Position numbers and translations under genes: made by a program. This document shows positions 45,703 through 57,063 of a stretch of 64,000 bases of DNA, one piece after another; the stretch's first letter is position 1, and every line of letters begins with the position of its first letter. Under the pieces are notes generated by a model, which did no database searches, was not told where the DNA came from, and was given only the letters and a program-made list of their open reading frames with translations. This DNA comes from Eustoma russellianum. Taxonomy: Eukaryota; Streptophyta; Magnoliopsida; Gentianales; Gentianaceae. The stretch spans positions 8,650,616 to 8,714,615 of the forward strand of contig AP025065.1 in NCBI GenBank assembly GCA_036186865.1. Direction: 5' to 3'.

Positions 45703-47126
45703 TTACCGCATACGTAATAACGCTGACGTGAGGTCCAAAGAGACTGCAACACCAACCATAGGAGGCAGACTGGAGGAGGTAAAGTAGGATGTGAGTGGCG
45801 ACGTCATTGCATGATGAGCCAGGTAATGTGCTGGCATATTTGCCTCTCTGTATACATGATTAATGTCCAAGTTATTCTGAATAATCAACTCTGTAGGAAC
45901 TTGAGGTGAAAGTTGCCAAATACAGGTTGCTGCTGACGTAAACGCAGCAGCAGCTGCGCACAGTCGGACTCTATAATAAGCGACCGATATAGTGGAAGAA
46001 AATATAGCAATCCAAAAAAAGCTGCCTGAATTTCAGCCTGTAATGGGGTACACGGAGGTAGGCGGAATGCTACGGCACGCACACAAGCGCCATAAGAGTC
46101 ACGCAGAATGACTCCGCCTGCAGCATTGTAGCGTCCAACAGCTGCATCCACATTAAGTTTAAACCGACCGGATGGAGGAGTGAGCCATTTGATCACTTGA
46201 AGACGCGGAGAGCGAACCTTTGGAATCCATGATATCGGCGGGGAAGGCCCTGCGGCTAGCTTGGAGCCATGAAGCGTATGAACCCACATATCTATATCAA
46301 AATGGATTGTAGCCCGGAGTGCAGCTACAGAAAAGGAAGCCTGGTCTCCATACACCAAACTAGCATAGCAACGCCATATGTTCTGTACTATGATTCCAGG
46401 GACAACAATTTTCAGTACCCCATATATTGAAGAAGATGAGGATCTATACCACCAAGACAATAAATATTGGCGTAGAGGTAGAGTAGTGGGAGAAACTCCT
46501 TGCAACTTTGCTGCAAAGAACATCCATAGTAGTCGAATTGGCGAACAATACAAAAATACATGATCAACAGTTGCCGAGTGTTGCTTGCAAAAAGGACACT
46601 GCGTAGGACGGGTTGTCAAATAACTGCCAATATAATCTTCAAATGGTAAGACAGCATGGAACAAACGCCATAGCAATAACTTGATGGATGGTGAATGTTG
46701 CTTAAACCAAATGAACTTAGCTGAGAGCAATGTTGGTCTAGATGATCGACATATATCGTAAGCAGATTTTAAAGTGAATTCCCCCGAGGTCGAAGGTTGC
46801 CATGTGAGATAGGTATTCGCGCCTGCTGTGTGCGAAACACAAATATTATTAATACGACAAATAAGCTTCCAAACTGGCGAATCCGGTAGACGTGGTTGAA
46901 AATCTCCCCTTCGTCCATATTTTGCCTGCATATAACGACCCCATAAAGTGTCCTGCCTATGGTATAACCACCATATTCTGTATTGATATGCCTGCTGTAA
47001 TGCATTGAGATCCCGTAGCCACAAGCCGCCCTCCTCAACTGGAAAGTAATACTAGACCATGCAACCCAGTGGTGTCGATTCCCCCAATAAAAAGTGGCCA
47101 TTTTCCGATGAATCATTTTAATGACA
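45703..47126 (-). pseudogene. L6 ORF2, C-terminal part (end of RT, zf-RVT, RNase H)
   Basis: It resumes directly after solo LTR D with VIKMIHRKMATFYWGNRHHW. A frameshift near 47040 precedes GLWLRDLNALQQAY; the main frame is then open from 47024 to 45885 and holds the zf-RVT segment (QCPFCKQHSATVDHVFLYC) and RNase H (KLNVDAAVG, AEIQAAFFGL, ESDC). A last frameshift near 45895 separates REANMPAHYLA and the C-terminus, which end at 45703. Confidence 0.9.
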
Positions 47127-50100
47127 TGTAGGATCTGCAAGGCACCACTAGAAGGGGGGGGGGGTTGAATAGATGGTGCGGAAAGTGTGCTTTTTAAAAT
47201 TTCTTTAACCTTGAACAATTCAAGTTCTGAAAACAGATTCTGTTTTCAGGACCTGTTTTAAAACGTTTTTAAAACCAGGTTAGAGGTCTCCAAAAATTAT
47301 GAAATTTTGAGAGAACTTAGCCTCAGATGTTATGAGGGTCCCCTAAAAATTTCAAATCAAAATTCAACCTTTAACCCCTTCAAAAACCGTTGGCACTCAG
47401 ATTGTGCAAATCTGCCAGAAACGGTAGATGGTTTTGAAAACTTAATTCCTATTTGTGTGAATGTCCAAATGATCTGAAAATTTGACCAATAACTCGTCAC
47501 ACACTATATTGAAATGGGTTGAAACAGTTTTTGAAAATTCTTTTGGGAAGTAGGTCAAATACCACCAAAGTCTCAACCTTTGCAAGTCTGAAAATCAGAC
47601 TGCACTAGTCTCAGAACTTTTGATGTTTGATTGACCTATACTTGTCCAAAAGGGTTGAAACTTGTGCCAAATTAACCCTAGAACGTTTATGTATGTTTCT
47701 GGAAATTTTTATAATTTTTAGAAAACGTTTACTATTTTTACGAACGTGAACAATATGAGTAAACAGCGCAGAAACTGACACGTAAATGCTGAAAGTAAAT
47801 TGCACCAAGAATTTTATACTGGTTCGGTTATCAACAACCTACTCCAGTCTTCAAGGAACACCTTCCTTGGTTCACACTAATCACACAACTCAAAAACACC
47901 TTACCACACGGTTGATGGAGTTACACACCAACTCCAACCCTTTACAAACCTTGTATGTCGAGTACAATTCACACGAACACCACCACCTCGCTAGAATGAA
48001 GATTGATCACACCTTGATCAATCTTGAACAAAGATGAATGAATGGTGGTTTCTATGAAGCCTATTCAAGAATGAAAGAAGTAAAATACAATAGGCTTTTT
48101 ACAAGAGAAGAAAGAAAGAAGATGTAGGAAAAGAGGGCTAGAACACTTTTGATCTTTTTCTTTGCAATTCTTGTTCTTGTTTTTGTTTGCTCTCTTCTCT
48201 TCTCTTTTAATGCTTCCAGCCGTCCCCCTATGAGCTCTCCCCCCTCTTGAAAATTTCCTTTTAATTGCTTGAGAGAGTGTGAGACATCATGGTGACAATG
48301 TTTTGCTTGCTTGGCATCACTCCATTGGACCATCATTTAGTTATTGCTTACTTGGCACCTTTTGATTGGCTCAATGTTGTCATCATTTGATGACATGGAA
48401 AATCTGAAATAAACACTAAATATTTGCCAAATAATCAATTATTAAATCATGCCATAATTGTCACATTTTGTCATAAAGTGCAAGACAAAAATATCTTCCT
48501 TCCAACCTTGCAAAAATCGGTCATTAAGATGTCTTGCCATGCTGAATTTTCAGCATGTGCATCATGCATTTTTATTCAAGATAATCCCCAATTTACTTTG
48601 ATTTTTCTCATTAAAATGAATCAATAATACATGGTAAGTCTTGCTACCAAATGAAGAATGAACTTGGACACCAAAAGAGGGTCATATTCGGCCACAACCA
48701 ACTTCACACATGCTGAAAAATTTCAGCATGTGTGATATAAAGAACATCACACTTAATCACCTTACATACAATTCAAATCATTTCCATAACTCCTTTGATT
48801 TATTCTTTAATGAAAAATTGACAAATTATCTTCCTTAAGGGTGAAGATTTCGGCCACTAGGTATGTGACATGCTGAAATTTTCAGCATGTGACATAAGAG
48901 AGGTATATGTTGAAAACTTACCTTTTGTAGCTTCTCTCTTTGATTCATCAACATTGTATGATTGATCCTTGACCAATCAACATGCCAACAAGGCTCCACA
49001 TGTGCTCCAAATCAGCTGTAGGTGGCGTTGAGTATGTATATACATGTGCTGAAATTTATTTTTGCTAACTTTGAAAAATAATGCACATTTAATAATACAC
49101 ACATGTAATATTCCAATCAGCCCTTAATTTAATTTTCTAGAACACTTTAAGATGTATATTATATGTAAAAAGTGTCTAGATACGTGTCACATGATGTTCA
49201 AGAAAAACGTTCCATGTCATGTGCGTAGAAAACCGAATTTTCGATATTTATCGATTACCCGATTTTTCTATAATTTAAATTCCAACTTTTGCACATGCTA
49301 TATATATTATGTTATACATAATATATATAATATATACTTTAATTTCCAGCACTTGGCTGATTTAAAGTGGTACCATAAACATGTGACAAAAATAAAATTG
49401 GAATCTTCACATTTTGGCCTAAATGTGGGATGATTTGTGTGTGCCAACATGGAAAGTATTTTTGTCTCAATATACAGTGTATGGCACGAAATTTTTAATA
49501 AATTTTGATGTATATGGGCTGGCCATTTATTTATGGCAAGTACGTGACACGTTGGCAAAGTTTCGGTATCGCCCGATACGACAAATTTCGGTTTAGAACC
49601 TTTTATCGTGTCGTATTTAATTTGTCATCACCATATCTTATATCATATGATATAAGACCTGAATGTACTCATAAATATGAGTTAAGTATAGTGGTGTGAC
49701 GTAAACGTACGTTCGTAAGATATATAACGTGTCGATAGTACGTTGGAATACATGTGTATGTGCCTTTTATAAAAAAACTGAAAATATAGTGTATATATAT
49801 GTATAAAACGTGTGAAGTGAATGTGGGGAGGAGGAGAGGACTTTCCTTCCATAGCCATTTGCCTTTATGCTTTTTCCAAATGCATCTTCCTTTAATGAAC
49901 TACTTAGTTTATTAAACTAAGTACTTCACTTAATGAACTACTTTAGTTCATTAATTGTGGCACCTGAAAATAGTATAAACTCAACAAATGTTCGCCATAT
50001 GATGTAAGCTTTAATGCTTCATGGCTCGTTAGTCCGGCAACATTATATATAAGCTTGATAAGGCAAGTAATGACAAGTTATCATGCACACATGTCTATAT

Positions 50101-50184
50101 ATCATGCACGTTTTATCTTATGCTCGTTTTTGTGTACATTTAAATCATGCATTTGAAAATCACTCAAACGCCTTTTTCTCTACA
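47127..50184 (-). mobile_element. Solo LTR D of a third Sirevirus family
   Basis: Exactly flanked by TGACA (47122-47126 and 50185-50189), with TG...CA ends. Removing it restores the L6 RT frame (KSV then IKMIHRK). On the minus strand it begins TGTAGAGAAAAAGG and ends CAGATCCTACA, with the Sirevirus C-rich CACTAG box near 47146-47171 and a region near 47815-47910 resembling the mid-LTR of A and B (CCTACTCCAGTC). No primer site, polypurine tract, gag or pol is present, so it is a solo LTR. Overall sequence is well diverged from A and B. Three near-perfect palindromes lie at 48538-48557, 48705-48734 and 48868-48890. No gene in it. Confidence 0.9.
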
Positions 50185-52619
50185 TGACAGACTTTGGCAA
50201 GCCGCCTGACGCCATGACATGAAGGGGGAGCGCCGAAAGTACAGAACGCAATAAGACTAAACGTCCCGCAGAAGAAAGAAGACGGGAATGCCAACCATGT
50301 AACCTGTCATCGAAATGCTGTAAAAGAGTAGCGCTAAACCGAGAGCGGTTGATACCTTTGTGAAGATAGGATCCCAAATAGCGGAAGGGCAATGCCGAAA
50401 GTCTCATCCCGAGTATTTCCTGCAAGTTTCGAACACGCCGCGTGGAAAGACGAGCCGATGGAATGATACTACTCTTTTGAAAATTGACCTTTTGTCCAGA
50501 AGCAGTTTCATATTCTGTTAAGAACCTTTTAAAATGGCGTATATTACGTTGTGTACCTTGCAGGAAAATAAGGAGATCATCTGCATAAGCTAAATGAGAT
50601 ATGGCAAATGGGATACGACCAAGCCTAAATGGCTGTATGTGGCTCGCAGTCACTAACGATGATAAGCCTCGGCTGAAACCCTCTGATGCCAGAATGAAAA
50701 GCAGAGGGGATAAAGGGTCCCCCTGTTTCACACCCCGATGTGGGCGAAACGCTGGTGACGGCTCATCATTGATCAAAACTGATAATGTAGTGGCACGGAG
50801 ATGATTGAGGATGAGCCGAGTGAAAAATCCTGAAAAACCAAATCGTAACAAAAGGCGTTCCAGATAATCCCAACTGACCCGATCAAAAGCTTTCATCATA
50901 TCCAATTTCAGGCATAAATGTGAAGGGCCATTATCCAACATATGTACCATTTCGCGTGCCAATAAGACTTGTGTCGAGATATCATACCTTGGAAGGAAAC
51001 CTGTTTGTTCTGGAGAAATCAGCTTGGGAAGAAGCAGGCCCAAGCGCGTTGCTATAATGCGGGTACAGACCTTACTCAGGAAATTTGTCAAACAGATTGG
51101 CCGGAAGTCACTGAAAGACTGCGGAGATGATGTTTTGGGAATCAAAGTAATGACTGCACTAGCCATAACAGACGGCTGTGGGATACCCAGGAAAAATTCC
51201 TGCATAGCCTTTACCACATCAGAATGTATGACCGACCAACATGAACGATAAAAAATACCATGGAAACCATCCGGGCCAGCTGCACTGTGAGGATCCAGAT
51301 GCCACACAGCATCTTTAACTTCGGCAGCAGTCGGAAGTCTGGTCAACATAATATTGTCCGCATCTGATATCAGCCGAGGGATGTACGAAAGTATAGCCGA
51401 ATGATTCTGCGTGGATGCCGGTGCAAACAACTCAGTATAAAAAGAAACCGCAGCTGCCATGATGTCAGACGGCTCCGTTAATAAATGGCCTTCAGCATTA
51501 TGTATGTGCTGAATACGCAAGTGTGTCCTCTTCCCTTTAACTATAGAATGGAAGAACTTTGTATTTGCATCACCCTCCTGAAGCCATTTAACTCGAGCTT
51601 TTTTCTTCCAGAAAAGTAATTCAGAGGTGGATGCTCGCAGATACTCGGCTTTGGATTTATTATATGCGGCCCTTGTTTCTTCAGTTGGCTGGGCATCCAA
51701 GGCTGCCTCTGCATAATTTAATTGTGTCTCCGCATGTTTGAGGTTATTAAAAATATTGCCAAAGATATCAATATTCCACCTCTGAATATCCTTTCGGAAT
51801 GAGAATAATTTTCTATAGAAACCATACATACCACCAGTTGTAGGATATGATAACCATGCCTGCTTCATATAAGTAATCTGAGTGATGTAACCAGGCGTCT
51901 AAAAACCGAAATGTGCGCCGGCTATTAACCCCATTTCGGCGACACAACAGCAGCAATGGCATGTGATCAGAGGCAACCCTCGGCAGATGTGATAACTGCA
52001 GCTCCGCAAAGCTATCCTGAAAGGCAGAATTAATAAACAGCCAATCTAACCTGCGACTTATACGACCAAGACCTCTCCCATCTGCCCAAGTAAATCTTGA
52101 GCCTTGGTGCGGAGGAGCCATAAGAGAGCACCGTTCAATGCAGTCATTAAAATCTTGTAATGCTGCTAATGCTGGAACAGACCGACCACGATGATCCTCT
52201 AATGCTCGAAAAGTATTAAAATCACCACCAACCATCCAAGGCAAGTGACACGAAACAGCAAAATCACACAATGCCTGCCAAAGAGGACGTCTCTGTGTAG
52301 ACGTAGTTTTGGCATATACCACCGAAAATACAAACGTCCATTGTAGCGAAATGGATTGAAGAGTAAAATGCACCACCTGATCTTGATCCTGAGTAGCAAG
52401 TAATCGAAACTCAGCATCACGCCAAAAAAACCAAATACGATGTGACTGTGAAGCGTAAGAATGTATAAAACCAAGCTGCAACATGAATCTACATATGCTT
52501 GAAGGAGTATGTTTGGGCTCTATTAAAGCTAGTAAATGCAAACGATGCTCCAAAATCAATTGTTTTAATCTAGGCAAGGAGGCACGCATGCCCCGAATAT
52601 TCCAAACTAGGCTATTCAT
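50185..52619 (-). pseudogene. L6 ORF2, N-terminal part (endonuclease and RT)
   Basis: ATG at 52619 overlaps the ORF1 TGA, as in L4. The endonuclease is open (SLVWNIRGMRAS, IEPKHTPS, GGDFNTFRALEDH, WADGRGLGRISRRLDW, SDHMPLL). A net 5-bp deletion relative to L4 near 51865-51880 (HHSD/YL) shifts the frame; RT is then open from about 51868 to 50185 (RPICLTNFLSKV, KQGDPLSPLLFILASEGFS, YADDLLIFLQG) until the solo LTR. The RT proline that is Leu in L4 is intact here. Confidence 0.9.
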
Positions 52620-53944
52620 TGAGAAAGAGAGGTACTTCCCTGGACGATGTGAGAAGCGCTACGAGTTAAGATCGTGGAAGGTGGAAGAGGAGGCAAATCT
52701 TTACGAGCTCGGCGCTTGCGTCTTGGCATTACTGGTATGAACTCCGTCGCAGTCTCAGTATCTGTCAAACGTGATATCAAAACCTCTTCATCCGGCGAGG
52801 GTGGTATACACTGCATTCGACGTGCTACATCCTCCGGAACATTGGAAATCTCCTCAGCCAACCCCTCAATAGGTAAATCTGTGTCAGATGAGTGACTTGT
52901 TTCGACGTGGGCTGGCTCGACGGGCAGTTGTTGATCCGCGGCATCACAAAATTCCTCTTCAGAGAGGGTAGCAACAACGCGGGGATGTGGTGAAGCCGAT
53001 GGAGGAACGTCAACATCTGGATGCATGGCGCGAGGCAGATTCTGTTGGGATTCCGTCCTAGGTAGGGAGTGATCCACCTCGGTAGCAGGTTCAGCAATGA
53101 TCTCGGGCTGAGACAAGGTCGACTCCGTCACTCGCTTCTTGATTGGGGTCCAACGTTGCCGCGGTGGGTGATCCGACTTTGGCGGAGGTGGCGGCGGGGG
53201 AGGAATCGACGGTGGTGGGGCCGTACCATTGGCCTTAGTTGGACATGCAGCTGCTGCATGACCTAATCTACGGCATGATGTGCAAAATAGTGGTAGATCC
53301 TCGTAAACTATGGATTGCAAGATCATTCGTCCCTTTGCCTGCAGATAAATTTTTTGCGGCAAATCCTGTGATACATCAACTTCAACACAGACTCGAGCCA
53401 CTGATGGACGCAAGCCATCTGAAGTGGCGACATCTAATTTCAACGGTGTACCAATCGGCCTAACGACTTCAAAGAGGGCGGCACGATGATGCAGATGAAT
53501 CGGTAAAGATGGCAGCGCAACCCAGACTGGAACAATAGGTACATCAGCGCTTGGATCAAAATCTACAGTCCACTTTGTAATCCTCATATGGCATCCAGAA
53601 ATCTGCCACGATCGACGATAGAAACAGCGCAAATAATCCGCTTCATTGCGAAAATTCAAAAGGATATGCGATTGATCAATCAATGTAACGCGTAAATCTT
53701 GATGGAAACCAATTTTCTCAAAAACCTCACGTATAAATTTTAAAGGTGGCCTGCCATACCAAAAAGTGCCAACCAAAGAATACCTGTAGGGTTCTGCCAA
53801 AGCATCAATTTCAGCATCTAGAAAGGAAATCAACGGGAGTCCTTTGTAGCGGGAAACAGTTTTCGGCGCAATGTCTATATTACCAGAATGAGCCGCTCCG
53901 GCGACAACTGCAGCGAAACTTGGTGCAGATGTCATGTGAGTCAC
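52616..53944 (-). CDS. L6 ORF1 protein: DUF4283 + CCHC, intact, 442 aa
   Basis: Starts at ATG 53944 (MTHMTSAPSFAAVVAG) and ends at TGA 52616-52618. The DUF4283 region (GTFWYGRPPLKFIREVFEKIGF, LIDQSHILLNF, MRITKWTVDFDPS), VEVDVSQDLPQKIY and a complete zinc knuckle CTSCRRLGHAAAAC (about residue 220) are present, then a Pro-rich linker (PPPPPPPPK), an acidic middle and a basic tail (PRRKRRARKDLPPLPP). About the same length as L4 ORF1 (445). It is a nucleic-acid-binding partner of ORF2; intact here although ORF2 of the same copy is broken, so it could act only in trans. Confidence 0.9.
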   Translation of the reverse strand: MTHMTSAPSFAAVVAGAAHSGNIDIAPKTVSRYKGLPLISFLDAEIDALAEPYRYSLVGTFWYGRPPLKFIREVFEKIGFHQDLRVTLIDQSHILLNFRNEADYLRCFYRRSWQISGCHMRITKWTVDFDPSADVPIVPVWVALPSLPIHLHHRAALFEVVRPIGTPLKLDVATSDGLRPSVARVCVEVDVSQDLPQKIYLQAKGRMILQSIVYEDLPLFCTSCRRLGHAAAACPTKANGTAPPPSIPPPPPPPPKSDHPPRQRWTPIKKRVTESTLSQPEIIAEPATEVDHSLPRTESQQNLPRAMHPDVDVPPSASPHPRVVATLSEEEFCDAADQQLPVEPAHVETSHSSDTDLPIEGLAEEISNVPEDVARRMQCIPPSPDEEVLISRLTDTETATEFIPVMPRRKRRARKDLPPLPPSTILTRSASHIVQGSTSLSQ

Positions 53945-54120
53945 GATAATAATGAAGAAAAGAATCGGCGAAATGAATTGCAGGGACTAGAATGGGCAAT
54001 TAGAATGCGGGATTGCCTGGGGTAGTGAATCGGAAGCGGGACTGTGTGATAGAGATGGAGTTCTGGCAGCGGCAGCGGCGGCTAGCGTGGGGTTGATCGC
54101 CAGAGAGAAGCATCAGCGCG

Positions 54121-54121
54121 T

Positions 54122-54148
<27 letters not shown>
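54121..54148. repeat. TA microsatellite, right border of the LINE cluster in C's LTR
   Basis: TA run directly after the L6 5' end; element C LTR sequence (GTTGTCGGATAATAATG) resumes at 54149, exactly as after the TA run at 60281-60303 in the 3' LTR. Confidence 0.95.
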
Positions 54149-54153
<5 letters not shown>

Positions 54154-54607
54154 CGGATAATAATGAGAGAATCCATATCTGATATGGATTTTGAATATCC
54201 TGATAGAATCCATATCTGATATGGATTTTGATTGGCATCAACTAATCCGATTAGGACTCGGTTTTTGATGTCCATATGTGTGTATATATATCTGTGTATC
54301 TCGTCCTTAGTGGACAGACGAAAATACACACGAAAACAGAAAACCCTAGAGCCGTTTTGGAGAAAAGCGAGTTCTCTCAGCCGCGCCGTTCAAGAGCTAG
54401 CACTCCGGGCGGAAGCATTTGTGTGGATACTGAGAGAGGGTTTGTGATTTCGCACCTCTCCCACCTGCGGATTTCGATTCTTTAGAGGTAATTCTTGTGT
54501 TTCTTTCATCGATTAAACGAACAACATGGATCTTTGGTAGGAAATCGGAGATCAAGTTTTGTTTTTTCGCTGCGCGTTTTGTAGTGATCTTGTCGGATTT
54601 CCTAACA
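54149..54607 (+). repeat. Element C 5' LTR, right part
   Basis: Matches 60304-60766 of the 3' LTR and ends TTTCCTAACA before the primer site. Contains a direct repeat of AATCCATATCTGATATG (near 54171 and 54209). Confidence 0.93.
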
Positions 54608-54608
54608 G

Positions 54609-54621
54609 TGGTAGCAGAGCC
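54609..54621 (+). other. Element C primer binding site
   Basis: TGGTAGCAGAGCC directly after the 5' LTR. It equals the initiator-Met tRNA site TGGTATCAGAGCC except for one base, a variant that may reflect mutation or a different primer. Confidence 0.75.
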
Positions 54622-55390
54622 ACTTGTTGTCTCGTTTAAATCGATTATATCATGCTTATGTGATTATATGGTTTCTGTTTGAATTCGTATGTCATGATAT
54701 ATGTACAAACCTCAAGTCGGATTTCATATGATGAGAGAAGAATGGTGTTTTTCAAATCGTTTTCATGAGATGATTTGTATACGGCGGTATTCGTTTGTCA
54801 TGTGATGATTAAAACCGATTCTGTTTATATTAGATATAAACACACGATATGTGTAAAGCCCTATTCGAATCTCATCTAGTGAGAGCGGATTGATGTTTTC
54901 AATTCGTTTTCATGAGATGTTATAATTCGAGAATGTTAAAAGTGATATAAAGTTTTCGTTTTTCATGTGATGATCAAAAAGATTATGTTTATATCGATAT
55001 GAACAACCGATAATGATTCTGTAAGAGTTTATGCACATTCAAAATAGACAGATTATCAATTCGATTGATGATTCTGTTTTCGGATTTCGAATGGCAGATT
55101 ATCAATTTGATTGATGATTCTGTTTCGGATTTCGAATAGCAGATTATCAATTCGATTGATGATTCTGTTTTGGGTTTCGAATGATAACTCTCGGTTCGAT
55201 CGGTTCTTCTATAAGGGTTTACACGTATTCAAAACAGTAAGATCGTTAATATGATTGACGCGTCTGTGTTAGGGTTCCGAAAAAAAAATTATCAATCTGA
55301 TTAATGTTTTTTGTTTGGCTTAAGAATGTCAATATATATTTATTTGTTATAATATGTTTGTGTAAGATATATTATAATCCTTGAAAAAGA
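54622..55390 (+). repeat. Element C untranslated leader with two tiers of tandem repeats
   Basis: No gene. A repeat of about 150 bp (copies near 54696-54846 and 54848-55003, sharing CGTTTTCATGAGATG and TCATGTGATGAT) is followed by three copies of a 45-46-bp unit starting GATTATCAATT at 55051, 55097 and 55142, then more diverged copies. Confidence 0.8.
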
Positions 55391-57063
55391 ATGGCCAAAC
55401 TAAATATGATCTTATGTGAATATATATTCATACCAAGAATGTCAATATATATTTAAAAGAATGTGGGACTAATTTTGTTGATTGGTTTCGAAACTTGAGA
55501 ATTGTTCTCAAGCAAGAAAAGAAGTCGTACGTGCTCGATGACCCTGTCCCTGAATCCCCTCCTGCTGATGCTTCTGTTGCTGCTAAGAATAAGTATAAGA
55601 AGCATGTGGAAGATTCCAATGACATAGGATGTCTTATGTTGGCAACTATGTGTCCAGGACTTCAGAAAGACCTGGAACACTTAGAGGCTTATGAGATGAG
55701 TGTGCATCTCAAACAAGCATTCCAACAACAGGCCAGGCAGGATAGGTTTGACACCGCTATAGCACTTTTTGACTGTAAGATGTCTGAAGGTGAATTTGTT
55801 AGCGCTCATGTTTTAAAGATGAAAGGATATATAGATCACCTTGCAAGACTTGGATATCCCCTGAGTTTGGAACTCGCCACGGATTTGATGCTACACACTT
55901 TGCCTAGCAGTTTTTCTCAGTTCGTTATGAACTACAATATGAATAATATGGAAAAGTCCATTCCTGAGCTACACGGTATGCTCAAAACTGCTGAGGGGAA
56001 TATCAAAAAGCCTACCCAAGTATTGAGTGTCAATATCAAGCCTATGAAAAAGAAAGGTAAAGGCAAGGGTAAGCCCAAAGGTGCGAAGGGTGCGAAAGGG
56101 TCCAAGGGTCAAGCTAAACCAAAACCTGGTCCTAAGGCAAAGGTTCCTAAGGAAGGAACTTGTTTCCATTGGAACAAGCCTGGGCATTGGAAAAGAAATT
56201 GTGATGTTTATTTGGACGAGTTGAAGAAGCTGAAGGGTAGTACGACTACATCTTCAGGTATTTGTGTTATAGAAATTAATTTATCTACTTCTTCTTCCTG
56301 GGTATTAGATACTGGATGTGGATCCCATATTTGTACAAATATGCAGGGGCTCAAAAGGAGTAGGATGCTGAAGAAGGGCGAAGTGGACCTACATGTTGGC
56401 AATAGAGCAAGAGTTGCTGCTATAGCTGTAGGGACCTATGAGCTTGCCTTGCCCAATGGGCTTTTGTTAGTTTTGAACAATTGCTTTTATGTTCCTACTA
56501 TGGGTAGGAATCTTATTTCAGTATCTGTTTTGGATGATGAAGGTTATTCGTTTTTGATTAAAAATAAGAAGTGTTCTATTTTTGATAAAAATGACTTGCT
56601 TTATTGTATTGCAAGTAGTTATAATGGAATTTATGTCCTTAACCTTGATGATTCCAATGACGGTAATATTTATAACATATCTTCAAAGAAAACTAAGCCA
56701 AATGAATTAAACCCTACATATTTATGGCATTGTCGCCTTAGCCATACAAATGAGAAGCGCGTATCTAAACTCCATCAAGATGGATTATTAAATTCATTTG
56801 ATTTTGAATCATTTGAAAATTGCGAGTCTTGTTTGCTTGGAAAGATGACAAAGGCCCCTTTTACTGGACGTAGTGAAAGGGCTAATAACTTATTTGGCTT
56901 GGTACATACAGATGTATGCGGCCCAGTCAGCATTAGTGTCAGAGGAGGATTTCTGTATTTCATAACTTTTACTGATGATTTCAGTGTGTATGACTATGTC
57001 TACCTAATGAAACATAAGCATGAGTCTTTTGAAACGTTTAGAACTTTTCAAAATGAAGTATAA
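55391..57063 (+). pseudogene. Element C gag, protease and N-terminal integrase
   Basis: ATG 55391 (MAKLNMIL) is the probable gag start, but the frame closes at once; the gag core is open from about 55453 (TNFVDWFRNLRIVLKQEKKSYVL in pieces) in another frame, which indicates a rearrangement near a repeated AAGAATGTCAATATATAT segment (also at 55326). Lys/Gly-rich basic run near 56050-56130. Zinc knuckle CFHWNKPGHWKRNC near 56161: the second Cys is Trp. Protease WVLDTGCGSHIC with DTG at 56308-56316. GAG-pre-integrase/HHCC (LWHCRLSH ... CESCLLGK), then first integrase Asp (VHTDVCGP) near 56915. TAA at 57061-57063 replaces a Gln codon. Confidence 0.9.

Larger units (their letters stand above)
44668..54120 (-). 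mobile_element. LINE copy L6 (minus strand), full length, interrupted by solo LTR D
   Basis: On the minus strand: 5' UTR from 54120 (with CTCTGGCGATC), intact ORF1 53944-52616, ORF2 52619-45703 with frameshifts and a 3,058-bp LTR insertion, a 3' UTR with three hairpin modules, and a tail at 44668. TA repeats lie on both sides (44644-44667 and 54121-54148). Confidence 0.92.

Noticed and set aside
48061..49558. Small frames inside solo LTR D as possible captured host genes
   Set aside because: Short, unconserved, without motifs; the whole interval is bounded by one LTR's ends and a target duplication.
54000..54485. Frames of 69-109 codons spanning the L6 5' UTR and element C LTR
   Set aside because: They cross an insertion boundary, and the similar frame at 60245-60490 arises only because the LTR is repeated.
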